DNA of 64,000 nt from NCBI RefSeq assembly GCF_031886125.1, contig NZ_CP119391.1:124001-188000 (forward strand). The letters run 5' to 3'. Below the pieces are notes generated by a model. That model had not been told where the DNA came from. It saw only the letters and a list, made by a program, of their open reading frames with translations, and made no database searches. Position 1 is the stretch's first letter, and the number at the start of each line of letters is the position of its first letter. The translations under genes were made by a program, and so were the position numbers. Origin of the DNA: Halomonas piscis (GTDB lineage Bacteria > Pseudomonadota > Gammaproteobacteria > Pseudomonadales > Halomonadaceae). Below are positions 23,780 to 33,412 of this stretch, one piece after another.

Positions 23780-24957
23780 CTCGCCGGAAGGCTGGTGGCC
23801 CGGGTGACGAGCAGGACCTCGACGTGGCTCAGCCATTCGACGTCGTCGGCCAGCGCCTTGAGCTGGCTGGCCAGGCACTGGGGGGGCTGGTGGATATCGT
23901 CGCCGACAATCAGCGAGACGGAGACCTTGCCGCCCAGGTAATGCAGCTGCAGCTCTGCCCGAGTGCGCCATACCGGGTGGGCATGCCAGCGGGCGTCCAG
24001 CGTGGCCTCGACGTCGGGGCGCAGCGGCAGGCCGGGAAAGCGGCTGGGGTCGCCTTCGCCGGCGTCGTCTTCGGGGTCGATGTGAAAGGTGACGTCGGTC
24101 AGCGCGGGGAAGGCGTGGCGCAGCCGGCGGCTGACCTCGTTGCCGATTTCGTGAGCTTCGGAAACGCTGACACGCTTGGCCACCACGATATGCAGATCGA
24201 CCATGGCCCAGCCGGCGGACTGGCGAGTGCGCAGGTCGTGCACGCTTTCCACTCCGGGCACGCCTTCGGCGACGCCGTACATCTGGCGCTGGGCGTCGTC
24301 AGGCAGGGCGGTATCCACCAGCTCCCGGGCGGAGTCCCAGAGCAGATCCCAGCCCACTTTACCCACCATCAGCCCGACGATGATGGCGGCCACGGCGTCG
24401 ACCCAGCCCAGGCCGACCTGGGCGGCGATCATCGCCACCAGCACTACCACCGTGGACAGCGCGTCGCTTCGGGCGTGCCAGGCGTTGGCCTCCAGCAGTT
24501 TGGACTGCACGCGTTTGGCCACGCGCATGGTATAGCGGAAAATCCATTCCTTGGACAATAGCGCGACGCCGGCGAGCACAATGGCCCAGAGGCCGGGCGC
24601 GGTTACGGTCCGGCCGCTGAGCAAGCGATCCAGGCTCGACCAGGCGATACCTCCGGCAACAAAGATCAGCACGCTGCCCAGCAGCAGAGTGGTTAGCGTC
24701 TCGATGCGGCCGTGGCCGTACTGGTGGTCGTGATCCGGCCCCTGGCGGCCGTAGTGAATCGCCGCCAGCACAAAGCCGTTGGTGATCAGATCGGAAAGCG
24801 AATGGATGCCGTCGGCGATCAGCGCCGTCGAGCCGACCACAAGGCCCACGATCATCTTGGCCAGGCTCAAAACGCCGTCAAGCCAGGCGCCGACGTGGGT
24901 GACGTGCTTGGCTTCGCGGCTTTGCAGATCTTCCTGGGATTCAGCGTGGGAGGTCAT
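23776..24957 (-). CDS. cation diffusion facilitator (CDF) metal efflux transporter
   Basis: 393 residues from the ATG at 24955-24957 (MTSHAESQEDLQSRE). Six membrane helices with metal-site motifs ADGIHSLSD and HARSDALST, then the cytoplasmic CDF dimer domain (VHDLRTRQSAGWAMVDLHIVV). A further C-terminal 100-residue extension follows, which is longer than in FieF (about 300 residues). It would export Fe2+, Zn2+, Mn2+ or similar by proton exchange; the metal cannot be told. It is convergent with mgtE, and the stops overlap by 4 bp. Confidence 0.9.
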   Translation of the reverse strand: MTSHAESQEDLQSREAKHVTHVGAWLDGVLSLAKMIVGLVVGSTALIADGIHSLSDLITNGFVLAAIHYGRQGPDHDHQYGHGRIETLTTLLLGSVLIFVAGGIAWSSLDRLLSGRTVTAPGLWAIVLAGVALLSKEWIFRYTMRVAKRVQSKLLEANAWHARSDALSTVVVLVAMIAAQVGLGWVDAVAAIIVGLMVGKVGWDLLWDSARELVDTALPDDAQRQMYGVAEGVPGVESVHDLRTRQSAGWAMVDLHIVVAKRVSVSEAHEIGNEVSRRLRHAFPALTDVTFHIDPEDDAGEGDPSRFPGLPLRPDVEATLDARWHAHPVWRTRAELQLHYLGGKVSVSLIVGDDIHQPPQCLASQLKALADDVEWLSHVEVLLVTRATSLPAS

Positions 24958-25184
24958 GGTGACTCTTTGTCGACGTTGACAGCGGGCGGCGACGATTATA
25001 GCGCATCGGCGCCGGTGTAGCAGCCGGGGGCGGACAAGGCGGCGGCAGACGTGTATTCTTGAGCGCCGGTCACAGCATGGCCGTTGGCGCTTGGCGTCCG
25101 GCGCTGTTTTGGGCTCACACGTTTCCACCCCCATATTTCTTCCACAGGGGCATGGCGCCCGCTGAATTGTTGACAGGTTCTCCA

Positions 25185-25985
25185 ATGGAGTGGCTACAGG
25201 TCATCGTACTTGCCGTCGTGCAGGGGTTTACCGAGTTTTTGCCCGTTTCGAGCTCGGCCCACCTGATACTCATACCGGCGCTGACGCCCTGGGGCGATCA
25301 GGGGCTGGCCTTTGACGTCGCCTTGCACCTGGGCAGCCTGCTGGCGGTGATGGTCTACTTTCGCCGGGAGATTGTCGCCATGCTGCAAAGCAGCCTGGCC
25401 GCCCTTGCCGGGCGCGGCGTTGACCGCGACGCCCGACTTTCGCTGGCCGTGGCGCTGGCCACCCTGCCGGTATGCGTTTTCGGCCTTTTGCTGCACGACT
25501 TTATAGAGGCGCATCTGCGCTCGACGCTGGTGATCGCCGCGGCGATGATCGGCTTTGGCCTGCTGCTGGGCTACGCTGACCGCAGGGGCCGCGGCCGGCG
25601 GGACGAATATCGGCTGCGCGGGCGCGATATCGCCGTGATCGGCCTGGCCCAGGCGCTGGCGCTGATTCCCGGGACTTCGCGCTCGGGGATCACCATGACC
25701 GCGGCGCTGATGCTGGGGCTGGGCCGGGAAGCCGCGGCGCGCTTTTCGTTTCTGCTCTCGATTCCGGTGATCGTTCTGGCCGGGGGGATGGAAATCGTCA
25801 CGCTCAGCCAGCAGGCCGCGCCCGTTGACTGGCTTACCCTGTTGGGCGGCACGGCGCTGGCGGGCATCAGTGCCTACCTCTGCATTCGCCTGTTTCTGGC
25901 GTTCATTACGCGCCTGGGCATGCAGCCCTTCGTGATCTACCGGCTGATACTTGGCGTATGGCTGCTGTGGCTGTTTTACGTCTAG
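25185..25985 (+). CDS. uppP: undecaprenyl-diphosphatase UppP (BacA)
   Basis: 266 residues from the ATG at 25185 (MEWLQVIVLAVVQGFTEFL). It is an inner-membrane enzyme that recycles the undecaprenyl carrier for peptidoglycan. The catalytic segments EFLPVSSSAHLIL and PGTSRSGITMTAAL are intact. The open frame begins earlier (25059), but the conserved N-terminus starts here. apbE follows 39 bp later. Confidence 0.95.
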   Translation: MEWLQVIVLAVVQGFTEFLPVSSSAHLILIPALTPWGDQGLAFDVALHLGSLLAVMVYFRREIVAMLQSSLAALAGRGVDRDARLSLAVALATLPVCVFGLLLHDFIEAHLRSTLVIAAAMIGFGLLLGYADRRGRGRRDEYRLRGRDIAVIGLAQALALIPGTSRSGITMTAALMLGLGREAAARFSFLLSIPVIVLAGGMEIVTLSQQAAPVDWLTLLGGTALAGISAYLCIRLFLAFITRLGMQPFVIYRLILGVWLLWLFYV

Positions 25986-26024
25986 CAAGCCAACTGACAG
26001 CACACCAAAAGGTAATGCAACATC

Positions 26025-27128
26025 ATGCAACATAACGCGGTAAAAGCGCTGACCATGGGAGCCATGCTGATGGCGCTGGCGCTTGTGGCCGGCTGCGAAA
26101 GCGAGCCCGAAAGTCAGTCCCCGGTGCGTTTCGAGGGCAGTATTTTCGGCACTTTCTACCAGATCACCGTGGCGGACACCCTGGATCAGAACGCGCAGGA
26201 GGCCCTGGAAGACGGATTTCTGGACGAGCTGGAGCGCGTTGACGAGGCCATGTCCACCTACCGCGACGACAGCGATCTGGTTGCGTTCAACCAAGCTCCC
26301 CTTGATGAATGGCAGTCGCTGCCGCCGCCGCTGATCAAGGTCATGTCGATCAGCCAGCAGATTTCCCGACAAAGCGACGGGGCGTTCGACGTCACCATCG
26401 GCGGGCTGGTGAATCTGTGGAGTTTCGGCCCCGAAGCCCGTCCGGAAAGCGTGCCCGGAGAAGGCGAGCTGAGCGCGCGCCTTGAGCAGGTAGGCTTTGA
26501 CGCCCTGGAGGTCGACACCGACGGCAGTCGTGCCCGGCGCAGCCGCGACGTCTTTGTCGATCTCTCCGCCGTGGCCAAGGGCTACGCCACCGATCGGGTG
26601 GCGGCATACCTGGACGAGCAGGGCATCGACAACTACCTGGTCAATCTGGGCGGCGATCTGACCACCAGCGGCTATCGTGACCCGGACGAGCAGATGCCCT
26701 GGCGGATCGGCATTGAAAAGCCCCGGAGCAGCGGTCAGAGTGCCCAGTACATCATTCCGCTATCGGGTCTGTCGGCGGCCACTTCGGGGGACTATCGCAA
26801 CTATTTCGAGCAGGACGGCCAGCGCTTTTCACACACCATTGATCCGCGCACCGGCCGCCCCATTAGCCACTCGCTGGCCTCGGTCACCGTGGTGCACCCT
26901 TCCAACGCCCGGGCCGACGCCTGGGCCACGGCGATGACGGTGCTGGGCGGCGAGGAAGGCATGGCGCTGGCGCAGGCGCTCGATCTCAAGGTGCTGATGC
27001 TGGTGCGCGACGAGGACAGCTGGCAGAGCCTGGCCAGCCCCGCCTTTGCCGATTTTATCGGCGCTGACTTCATGGCCGACCACAATATCAAGGTAGCCGG
27101 GGATACCTCCGCCGAGACACAAGGATAA
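26025..27128 (+). CDS. apbE: FAD:protein FMN transferase ApbE, lipoprotein
   Basis: 367 residues. A lipoprotein signal ends in LALVAGC (Cys at about 25), followed by the ApbE domain: MSTYRDDSDLVAFN, SAVAKGYATDRVA, NLGGDLTTSGYRD and SHTIDPRTGRPISHSL. It attaches FMN through a phosphoester bond to Thr of Na+-NQR, RNF and similar periplasmic proteins. The expected partner complex is not in the window. It ends 4 bp before glmU. Confidence 0.93.
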   Translation: MQHNAVKALTMGAMLMALALVAGCESEPESQSPVRFEGSIFGTFYQITVADTLDQNAQEALEDGFLDELERVDEAMSTYRDDSDLVAFNQAPLDEWQSLPPPLIKVMSISQQISRQSDGAFDVTIGGLVNLWSFGPEARPESVPGEGELSARLEQVGFDALEVDTDGSRARRSRDVFVDLSAVAKGYATDRVAAYLDEQGIDNYLVNLGGDLTTSGYRDPDEQMPWRIGIEKPRSSGQSAQYIIPLSGLSAATSGDYRNYFEQDGQRFSHTIDPRTGRPISHSLASVTVVHPSNARADAWATAMTVLGGEEGMALAQALDLKVLMLVRDEDSWQSLASPAFADFIGADFMADHNIKVAGDTSAETQG

Positions 27129-27132
27129 TCTT

Positions 27133-28500
27133 ATGCACGACGAGCTGGACATAGTCGTTCTTGCCGCCGGGAAGGGCACGCGCATGCGCTCCCGGCTGCC
27201 CAAGGTACTGCACTCGCTTGCCGGCAAGCCCATGGTGCGCCACGTGCTGGATACGGCAGCGGGGCTGAACCCCCAGCGCACTCATGTGGTGATCGGCCAC
27301 GGCGCCAAGGCCATGCGCGAGGCGCTTGCCGAGTCATCGGTGCGTTTTTGCGTGCAGGCCGAGCAGAAGGGCACCGGGCACGCCGTGGCGCAGCCTCTCG
27401 AACAGCTGGGGCACGGCAAGGTGCTGGTGCTCTACGGTGACGTCCCGCTGATCCGCCGGGATACGCTGGCCGCGCTGCTTGAGCGCGTGGACGAGCAGCA
27501 CATGGGGCTTTTGACCGTCACCATGGATAACCCCGACGGCTACGGGCGCATTGTGCGCGACGAGGCGGGCAACGCCGTGGCGATCGTCGAGCAGAAAGAT
27601 GCCAGCGCCGAAGAGCTGGCCCTTACCGAGTGCAACACCGGCATCATGGCGATGACCGCCGCCCAGCTCAAGCGCTGGATGCCCAGGCTCTCCGCCGACA
27701 ACGCCCAGGAGGAGTATTACCTCACCGACGTGATCGCCATGGCCGCCGAGGACGGCGTGGGCGTGGCCACCGCCCAGCCGGCAACGCCGCTGGAAGTCCA
27801 GGGCGTCAACAACCGCGCCCAGATGGCCGAGCTGGAGCGTGCCCTTCAGCGTGCCAGGGCCGAGCAGCTGATGGCCGACGGCGTGGCGCTGGCCGACCCC
27901 GCTCGGCTGGACGTGCGCGGCACCCTGACCTGCGGCCACGATGTCTTTATCGACGTCGGCTGCGTGTTCGAAGGCGAGGTCAGCCTGGGTGAGGGCGTGC
28001 ATATCGGCCCTTATTGCGTGATCAGAAACGCCACCATCGGCGCGGACAGCGTGGTCGAAAGTCACAGCGTGCTGGAGCAGTGCGTGGCCGCGGGGCATAA
28101 CGCCATCGGCCCCTACGCGCGGCTGCGCCCGGGCACCCGTCTGGCCGTCGCCGCCCGGGTAGGCAACTTCGTCGAAACCAAAAATGCCGACGTCGGCGAG
28201 GCCAGCAAGATCAATCATCTGAGCTATGTCGGCGACGCTACCCTGGGGCGCGGCGTGAATATCGGCGCGGGAACGATCACCTGCAACTACGACGGCGTTA
28301 ACAAGCACCGTACGCGGATCGACGACGATGCCTTCATCGGTTCCAATACCGCCCTGGTGGCACCGGTGAACATCGGCCAGGGTGCCACCGTAGGAGCCGG
28401 CTCGACCATTGCTCGGGACGTGGCCGACCACGCGCTGGGCGTGACCCGCGCGCCCCAGCGCGAAAAGGCCGACTGGCCGCGCCCGAAAAAGCGCGATTAA
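27133..28500 (+). CDS. glmU: bifunctional GlmU: glucosamine-1-P acetyltransferase / UDP-GlcNAc pyrophosphorylase
   Basis: 455 residues. N-terminal uridylyltransferase domain (LAAGKGTRMRSRLPKVLH, VLYGDVPLI) and C-terminal left-handed beta-helix acetyltransferase domain (NFVETKNADVG, GAGTITCNYDGVNKHRT). It makes UDP-GlcNAc for peptidoglycan and LPS. It is followed 26 bp later by glmS, which supplies glucosamine-6-P to the same pathway. Confidence 0.97.
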   Translation: MHDELDIVVLAAGKGTRMRSRLPKVLHSLAGKPMVRHVLDTAAGLNPQRTHVVIGHGAKAMREALAESSVRFCVQAEQKGTGHAVAQPLEQLGHGKVLVLYGDVPLIRRDTLAALLERVDEQHMGLLTVTMDNPDGYGRIVRDEAGNAVAIVEQKDASAEELALTECNTGIMAMTAAQLKRWMPRLSADNAQEEYYLTDVIAMAAEDGVGVATAQPATPLEVQGVNNRAQMAELERALQRARAEQLMADGVALADPARLDVRGTLTCGHDVFIDVGCVFEGEVSLGEGVHIGPYCVIRNATIGADSVVESHSVLEQCVAAGHNAIGPYARLRPGTRLAVAARVGNFVETKNADVGEASKINHLSYVGDATLGRGVNIGAGTITCNYDGVNKHRTRIDDDAFIGSNTALVAPVNIGQGATVGAGSTIARDVADHALGVTRAPQREKADWPRPKKRD

Positions 28501-28526
28501 CCACAACGCTGAAAAGGAGAGACCCT

Positions 28527-30362
28527 ATGTGTGGCATTGTCGCCGCCGTTGCCCAGCGCAACGTCCAGGGCATATTGCTGGAAGGCCTTAAACGGCTGGA
28601 ATATCGCGGCTACGACTCTGCCGGCATGTCGGTGATGCGCGACGATACGCTGACGCGCCACCGCGCCGTGGGCAAGGTCGCAGCGCTGGAGAAATGCCTG
28701 GCGGAATCGCCGCTGCCGGGCAGGGCCGGTATTGCTCACACTCGCTGGGCGACCCACGGCAAGCCCGTCGAAGCCAACGCCCACCCGCACCACAGCGATG
28801 ATCGAGTGGCCGTGGTGCACAACGGCATCATCGAAAACTTCGAGGCGCTCAAGCAGGAACTCGAGACCGACGGCTACGCTTTCACTTCGGATACCGACAC
28901 CGAGGTGATTGCTCATCGCCTGGCGGCCACCCTTGACGACGGCGCCACGCTGTTCGAGGCGGTGCAGCATAGCGTGCGTAACCTGGGCGGCGCCTACGCG
29001 CTCGGGGTCATGAGCCCCAAGGAACCCGACGTGGTCATCGGCGCTCGTCAGGGCAGCCCGCTGGTGATAGGCGTGGGCATCGACGAAGCCTTTCTGGCAT
29101 CGGACCCGCTGGCGCTTTTGCAGGTGACCGACCGCTTTATCTACCTGGAAGAAGGGGATCTGGTCGAGCTCAAGAACGGCGGCCATATCCATATCGTCGA
29201 CCGCGACGGCCGGGCCGTGGAACGCCCGGTGCAGATTTATGAATACGCCGACGGCGCGGCCAGCAAGGGCGACTACCGCCACTTCATGCTCAAGGAAATC
29301 TTCGAGCAGCCGGCCGTAATCCGCGACGCGCTTGAAGGTCGTCTGGGCGAGTCAAGCGTGCTTGCGGAAAGCTTCGGTCCCGACGCGCCGGCGCTGTTTG
29401 CGAAAACCCGCCAGATTCACATTATCGCCTGCGGCACCAGCTATCACGCGGGGCTGGTGGCGCGCTATTGGCTGGAGCGCTACGCCGGCGTGCCGGTGCA
29501 GGTAGAGGTGGCCTCGGAGTTTCGCTACCGCCATCCGGTCGTCGCTGAAGGCACCCTGTTCGTGACGCTTTCCCAGTCCGGAGAAACCGCCGATACGCTG
29601 GCCGCGCTGCGCTTTGCCAAGGGGCTTGGCTATGCGGGCACGCTTGCCATCTGCAACGTGCCGGGAAGCTCTCTGGTGCGCGAATCTGACCTGGCGCTGA
29701 TGACCCGGGCCGGGCCGGAAATCGGCGTCGCCTCGACCAAGGCCTTTACTACCCAGCTGGTGGCGCTGATGCTGCTGACCCTGGCGTTGGACAAGAGCAC
29801 AGAAGCAACTGGCAGCGATCAGGCCGGCATCGTCGCCGCGCTGAAAACGCTGCCCGATATTTGCCGTCGGGTGCTGGCGCTGGATAACAACATCGAGACG
29901 CTTTCCCAGGCCTTTGCCGAAAAGCACCACGCGCTGTTTCTCGGCCGCGGGGCGCACTTTCCCATCGCCCTGGAAGGCGCGCTCAAGCTCAAGGAAATCT
30001 CCTACATCCACGCCGAAGGCTACCCCGCCGGCGAGCTCAAGCACGGGCCGCTGGCGCTGGTGGACAGCGAAATGCCGGTGATTTCGGTAGCGCCCAACGA
30101 TGCCCTGCTGGAGAAGCTCAAATCCAACCTCCAGGAAGTGCGTGCCCGGGGCGGCGAGCTGTTCGTTTTTGCTGACGAAAACGTCGGCATCGACGACAGC
30201 GAAGACGATGTTTCCGTACTTCATCTGCCCCACGTCCACGAAGCTGTGGCGCCGCTGCTCTATACCCTGCCGCTGCAGCTTTTGAGCTATCACGTGGCGG
30301 TGCTCAAGGGTACCGACGTTGACCAGCCGCGCAACCTGGCCAAAAGCGTCACGGTGGAATAG
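28527..30362 (+). CDS. glmS: glutamine-fructose-6-phosphate aminotransferase (isomerizing)
   Basis: 611 residues. N-terminal class-II glutaminase with nucleophile Cys2 (MCGIVAAVAQ), then two SIS isomerase domains (CGTSYHAGL, SQSGETADTL, GRGAHFPIALEGALKLKE) and the C-terminal DQPRNLAKSVTVE. First committed step to UDP-GlcNAc. The last about 50 bp are the attTn7 recognition site for TnsD, and a Tn7-like element begins 25 bp after the stop, leaving the gene intact. Confidence 0.98.
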   Translation: MCGIVAAVAQRNVQGILLEGLKRLEYRGYDSAGMSVMRDDTLTRHRAVGKVAALEKCLAESPLPGRAGIAHTRWATHGKPVEANAHPHHSDDRVAVVHNGIIENFEALKQELETDGYAFTSDTDTEVIAHRLAATLDDGATLFEAVQHSVRNLGGAYALGVMSPKEPDVVIGARQGSPLVIGVGIDEAFLASDPLALLQVTDRFIYLEEGDLVELKNGGHIHIVDRDGRAVERPVQIYEYADGAASKGDYRHFMLKEIFEQPAVIRDALEGRLGESSVLAESFGPDAPALFAKTRQIHIIACGTSYHAGLVARYWLERYAGVPVQVEVASEFRYRHPVVAEGTLFVTLSQSGETADTLAALRFAKGLGYAGTLAICNVPGSSLVRESDLALMTRAGPEIGVASTKAFTTQLVALMLLTLALDKSTEATGSDQAGIVAALKTLPDICRRVLALDNNIETLSQAFAEKHHALFLGRGAHFPIALEGALKLKEISYIHAEGYPAGELKHGPLALVDSEMPVISVAPNDALLEKLKSNLQEVRARGGELFVFADENVGIDDSEDDVSVLHLPHVHEAVAPLLYTLPLQLLSYHVAVLKGTDVDQPRNLAKSVTVE

Positions 30363-30387
30363 GCGTAGACAGGTTTGCCGAAGAAAC
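30320..30387 (+). other. attTn7 target site (glmS 3' end)
   Basis: TnsD of Tn7 binds the conserved end of glmS and directs insertion about 25 bp past the stop. Here glmS stops at 30362 and the transposon starts at 30388. The 5 bp before it (GAAAC, 30383-30387) would be one copy of the target duplication; the other copy was not found. Confidence 0.8.
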
Positions 30388-30460
30388 TGTGGGATGGTAA
30401 TAAAGTCGGTAACTAGGGAAAAAAGTTGGTACCTTATAAATAGAGTTGGTAACAGGCACC
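30388..30460. repeat. Tn7-like right end with TnsB-binding repeats
   Basis: The core G-T-(C/T)-GGTA recurs at 30405, 30425 and 30445, exactly 20 bp apart, inside AAAGTCGGTAAC, AAAGTTGGTACC and AGAGTTGGTAAC. Tn7's right end carries overlapping 22-bp TnsB sites of similar sequence. A weaker match may lie near 30468. Confidence 0.8.
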
Positions 30461-30503
30461 CAATGTGGCAAAGTCAGGCTATTCTCCTCAAGGGGTATAG
30501 GGA

Positions 30504-31325
30504 ATGGCCAGCTGCAAGCTAGACAAAAAAACGGAAAAATGGATTAAAGAAGAGCGCGGCAAAGGTAGCGGTAGTGATTACCGCCCTTGGTTGACGGTCA
30601 GAGATCTATCCTCCAAGGGGCGCTCGCACAGGGTGATGGGACACCTTACCGGGCGAACCCATCATTTTTTTTCTGATACAGAACTGGCAGCCTTCCTGTT
30701 GCTTGAATGGAACCCCGCAGTTACCGACATCCGCGAGCAATTTCCGCTCCGAATAGAAGACACTCTAACAATCGCTGACGAAGCCAACATTCGCCACCCC
30801 GAGGTAGGCGGATACCATCAGGTTATGTCCAGCGATTTCGTCGTTGATCTCTCCATGCCAACCGGGCCACAGAGGTTGGCCATTCAGGTGAAAGTCTCTA
30901 CCGACTTGATGGATCCGCGAACTGTTGAAAAGCTCGAGATTGAGCAACGGTACTGGAAGCTTAAAGGGATTCCCTGGTATTTGATAACTGAAAAGCAGAT
31001 GCCTCATACCATAATGGAGAATCTGGATCTTCTTTACTCAGCACGTGTACAAAGCGAAAGCATGGAAGTGTTGCTTCAAAGCTTGCCGATCTATGCCGAT
31101 GTGCTGGCACAAAACCTGAATACCAAGCTTCCGGAGATAGGCATGCTGGTTGACCAGGCTTATTCGCTTGAGCCGGGGACATCGCTAGCTCGGTTACGGG
31201 CTTTGGCGGCTTTAAGAGTGCTTATATTTGATATATCGATCCCATGGACCAAGCTGGTATCACAAGACCTGCAAATGGTTGATAATAAAGATTTTCTGAG
31301 GGCTAGCTATGCTGCGAATCAATGA
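30504..31325 (+). CDS. tnsA: Tn7-type transposition endonuclease TnsA
   Basis: 273 residues, the same length as Tn7 TnsA. It nicks the 5' ends of the transposon so that, with TnsB, the element is cut out. Expected catalytic residues are present: Glu60 (SDTELAAF), Asp111 (SSDFVVDL), Gln128 and Lys130 (AIQVKV), matching Tn7 E63, D114, Q130 and K132. The C-terminal half would contact TnsB and TnsC. Its presence means cut-and-paste rather than replicative movement. It overlaps tnsB by 17 bp and is undamaged. Confidence 0.93.
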   Translation: MASCKLDKKTEKWIKEERGKGSGSDYRPWLTVRDLSSKGRSHRVMGHLTGRTHHFFSDTELAAFLLLEWNPAVTDIREQFPLRIEDTLTIADEANIRHPEVGGYHQVMSSDFVVDLSMPTGPQRLAIQVKVSTDLMDPRTVEKLEIEQRYWKLKGIPWYLITEKQMPHTIMENLDLLYSARVQSESMEVLLQSLPIYADVLAQNLNTKLPEIGMLVDQAYSLEPGTSLARLRALAALRVLIFDISIPWTKLVSQDLQMVDNKDFLRASYAANQ

Positions 31326-32043
31326 CGTCTTTGAGTGGGGACAAGAGAGATATCGGGTATTAGCACTGGCGGGGCAGCATGCTAACTGGATAAATATTGA
31401 TTCAGAGAAAGCTTGGCCGGAAGTGATTACAACATTTCAGGCTGAGCAGTGGATGTTTGATGAAACACTTCGCAGGACAGAGGATCCATATCAAGAACTC
31501 GCTTCGCTATCTGTAGAAAATGGCAGTAAAGCCCAGCTAATTCGAGACCAGCGGTATGAACTAATTGCACCTTTGCTCGCTGATGAAGAAATTTTTTACC
31601 GCAGTGGCAGGGGGAAGTTAGTCCAGTCGCGTAGCGACGAAACCGGAACACCAAGGAAAACGATCTATAAAAATCTTCGACAATACTGGCAGCGTGGCAA
31701 AATGCCTAACGCACTACTACCCGATTATCGTAAATCTGGTGGAAAAGGCCAGAAGAGGATTTCAAAAAAAAAGTTAGGGCGGCCACGAAAAATCTCGCCT
31801 GGTACGGGTATTACCGTCGATTCTTCTATTGAAAATATGTTCCGCTTGGTACTAGATCGCTACTACGTCAATGACAAGGGCCATTCCTTGCCATACGCCC
31901 ATCGTCGATTTATTGATATGTTTGAGGCCGCTAATCCAAATGTGCAGCCTGAAGATTATCCAACATTAGATCAAATAAGATATTTTTATCGTAGAGAGTA
32001 CAAGAAGGCTGATCGTATTCGCCTAAGAGCAAATAAAATCTGA
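31309..32043 (+). pseudogene. tnsB: TnsB transposase, 5' fragment (interrupted by IS4-type element)
   Basis: Encodes the N-terminal 244 residues (DNA-binding domains) of a TnsB very like Tn7's, with LRQYWQRGKMPNALLPDY and the EDYPTLDQIRYFYRREY segment. The IS at 32040 adds a stop just after the junction. A 39-bp middle piece lies between the two insertions (33374-33412). Deleting both elements and one target copy each gives one open frame from 31309 to 36446 of 690 codons (Tn7 TnsB: 702 residues), so the damage is insertional only. Confidence 0.9.
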
Positions 32044-33373
32044 CGAATCCCCACGAATATGTTGCTACTCGCCGCATAGGCTCTGCTCCCTGACTTCCTC
32101 GCGAAGTCGTGCTCGGAGGGTTGTCCAAGCAGGCCAAGGCACGGCGTCGGGTTGATGACGACGAAGACATTCCAAGCCCAGGCGCCACACGGAAAGCACG
32201 CTCCGGTGCCGGATACTGTTGCTCTGATAGCGCCGCTGTTGCCCCCGGGCTCGGACATCCAGGCCGGCCACCATCATGGCCACGTTCGCCAACATGGCGA
32301 TCAGCAGCAGGACCTCGATGCGCTTGCCCTGGCGAGACTGATGCATGCCGAAGCCCAGCCCGAACAAGGGGCTTTTGACATCGCGGAACCCTTCCTCAAT
32401 CTGCATGCGCTGTCGGTAGATCGTTACCACTTTATTCGCCAGCGTTGAGCGGTCCGGCAGATTGCTGACCAGCACCCAGGGCTCCTGCTGACGCCGGGCG
32501 ATCGTCCGGCTGCCGCCGTCCCGAGAGATCCGGCCTTGTTTATTGCGATGCTTACGTCCCCGTGGCGGTCGATAATAGAGCACCATCTGAGCGCGGAACG
32601 GATGGTTTTCGGCGATCCGGACGGAGCCCCACGCCTGCGGTTCCGATGTCGCGTGTTGAAACAGGGTCTTCACGGGTTGCCATGCTTCGCCTGACGCCTG
32701 GTAACGGGCGGGCTGACGGACCCGTCCAACGATATACCAGCCGCGCGCTTCAACGGCCCGAAACCACGGGTTACGAAAGCCGGCATCGGTCACCAGGATC
32801 GGCGTGGCCTTGTCGGGCAGGATCCTTGCCAGCGCATCCAGCAGATAGGCTTCACAGTATGGGCATCCTTCCTTGTGATGAACCTTCTCGAAGATGGGCA
32901 GCGATCGCCCGGCGAAGGGCACCGCCGCACGCAGCAGGAAATGCCTGCCGCGGTCATCAATCGGCGACCAGTCCACCAGAATCAGTGGGCGTGTTGTATG
33001 GCCGATCAGCAGCGAGGCCATGAGCCAATAGAACAGCGGTCGTTCCTGATGAAGGTGAGGGTTGCCTAATAGTCGATCGACTCGTTTGATGGCGTGCTTG
33101 GCATCCGTCGAGCTCGGCAACGCACGGCCAATGGCCGTTAATCCCAGACGTCGCTCGCCCAGCAGAGCGCCAACGGTATCGAGGACGGTCTGTAGCCGCT
33201 TGGCATGGATCACGGAGAGTGAAGACGTCAGCAAGTTATGCAAGAATCGAGGGGCCTGCATGGGTCTCCTTCGCATGTTGTTGTGTGTCGTAACTCACAA
33301 CATGCATGACTCATGCAGGCTTTTTCAATCCTATCATGCTGATTTTATTACCCATTTCATGGGGATTCCTCAG
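32040..33373 (-). mobile_element. IS4-family insertion sequence in tnsB
   Basis: 1334 bp with ends CTGACGAATCCCC and (minus strand) CTGAGGAATCCCC, flanked by a perfect 9-bp duplication AAATAAAAT (32031-32039 and 33374-33382). One transposase gene fills it. Confidence 0.93.
32065..33276 (-). CDS. IS4-family (IS10-like) transposase
   Basis: 403 residues (an inner start MQAPRF is possible). DDE residues lie in VDWSPIDDRG, VTDAGFRN and the YREK-type motif YRQRMQIEEGFRDVKS. The frame is complete, so the enzyme may be active. It moves the element by cut-and-paste through hairpin intermediates, as for IS10 relatives. Confidence 0.9.
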   Translation of the reverse strand: MRRRPMQAPRFLHNLLTSSLSVIHAKRLQTVLDTVGALLGERRLGLTAIGRALPSSTDAKHAIKRVDRLLGNPHLHQERPLFYWLMASLLIGHTTRPLILVDWSPIDDRGRHFLLRAAVPFAGRSLPIFEKVHHKEGCPYCEAYLLDALARILPDKATPILVTDAGFRNPWFRAVEARGWYIVGRVRQPARYQASGEAWQPVKTLFQHATSEPQAWGSVRIAENHPFRAQMVLYYRPPRGRKHRNKQGRISRDGGSRTIARRQQEPWVLVSNLPDRSTLANKVVTIYRQRMQIEEGFRDVKSPLFGLGFGMHQSRQGKRIEVLLLIAMLANVAMMVAGLDVRARGQQRRYQSNSIRHRSVLSVWRLGLECLRRHQPDAVPWPAWTTLRARLREEVREQSLCGE

Positions 33374-33412
33374 AAATAAAATCTCATATCAAAAAGATAT
33401 TCGGCCGCTGAT

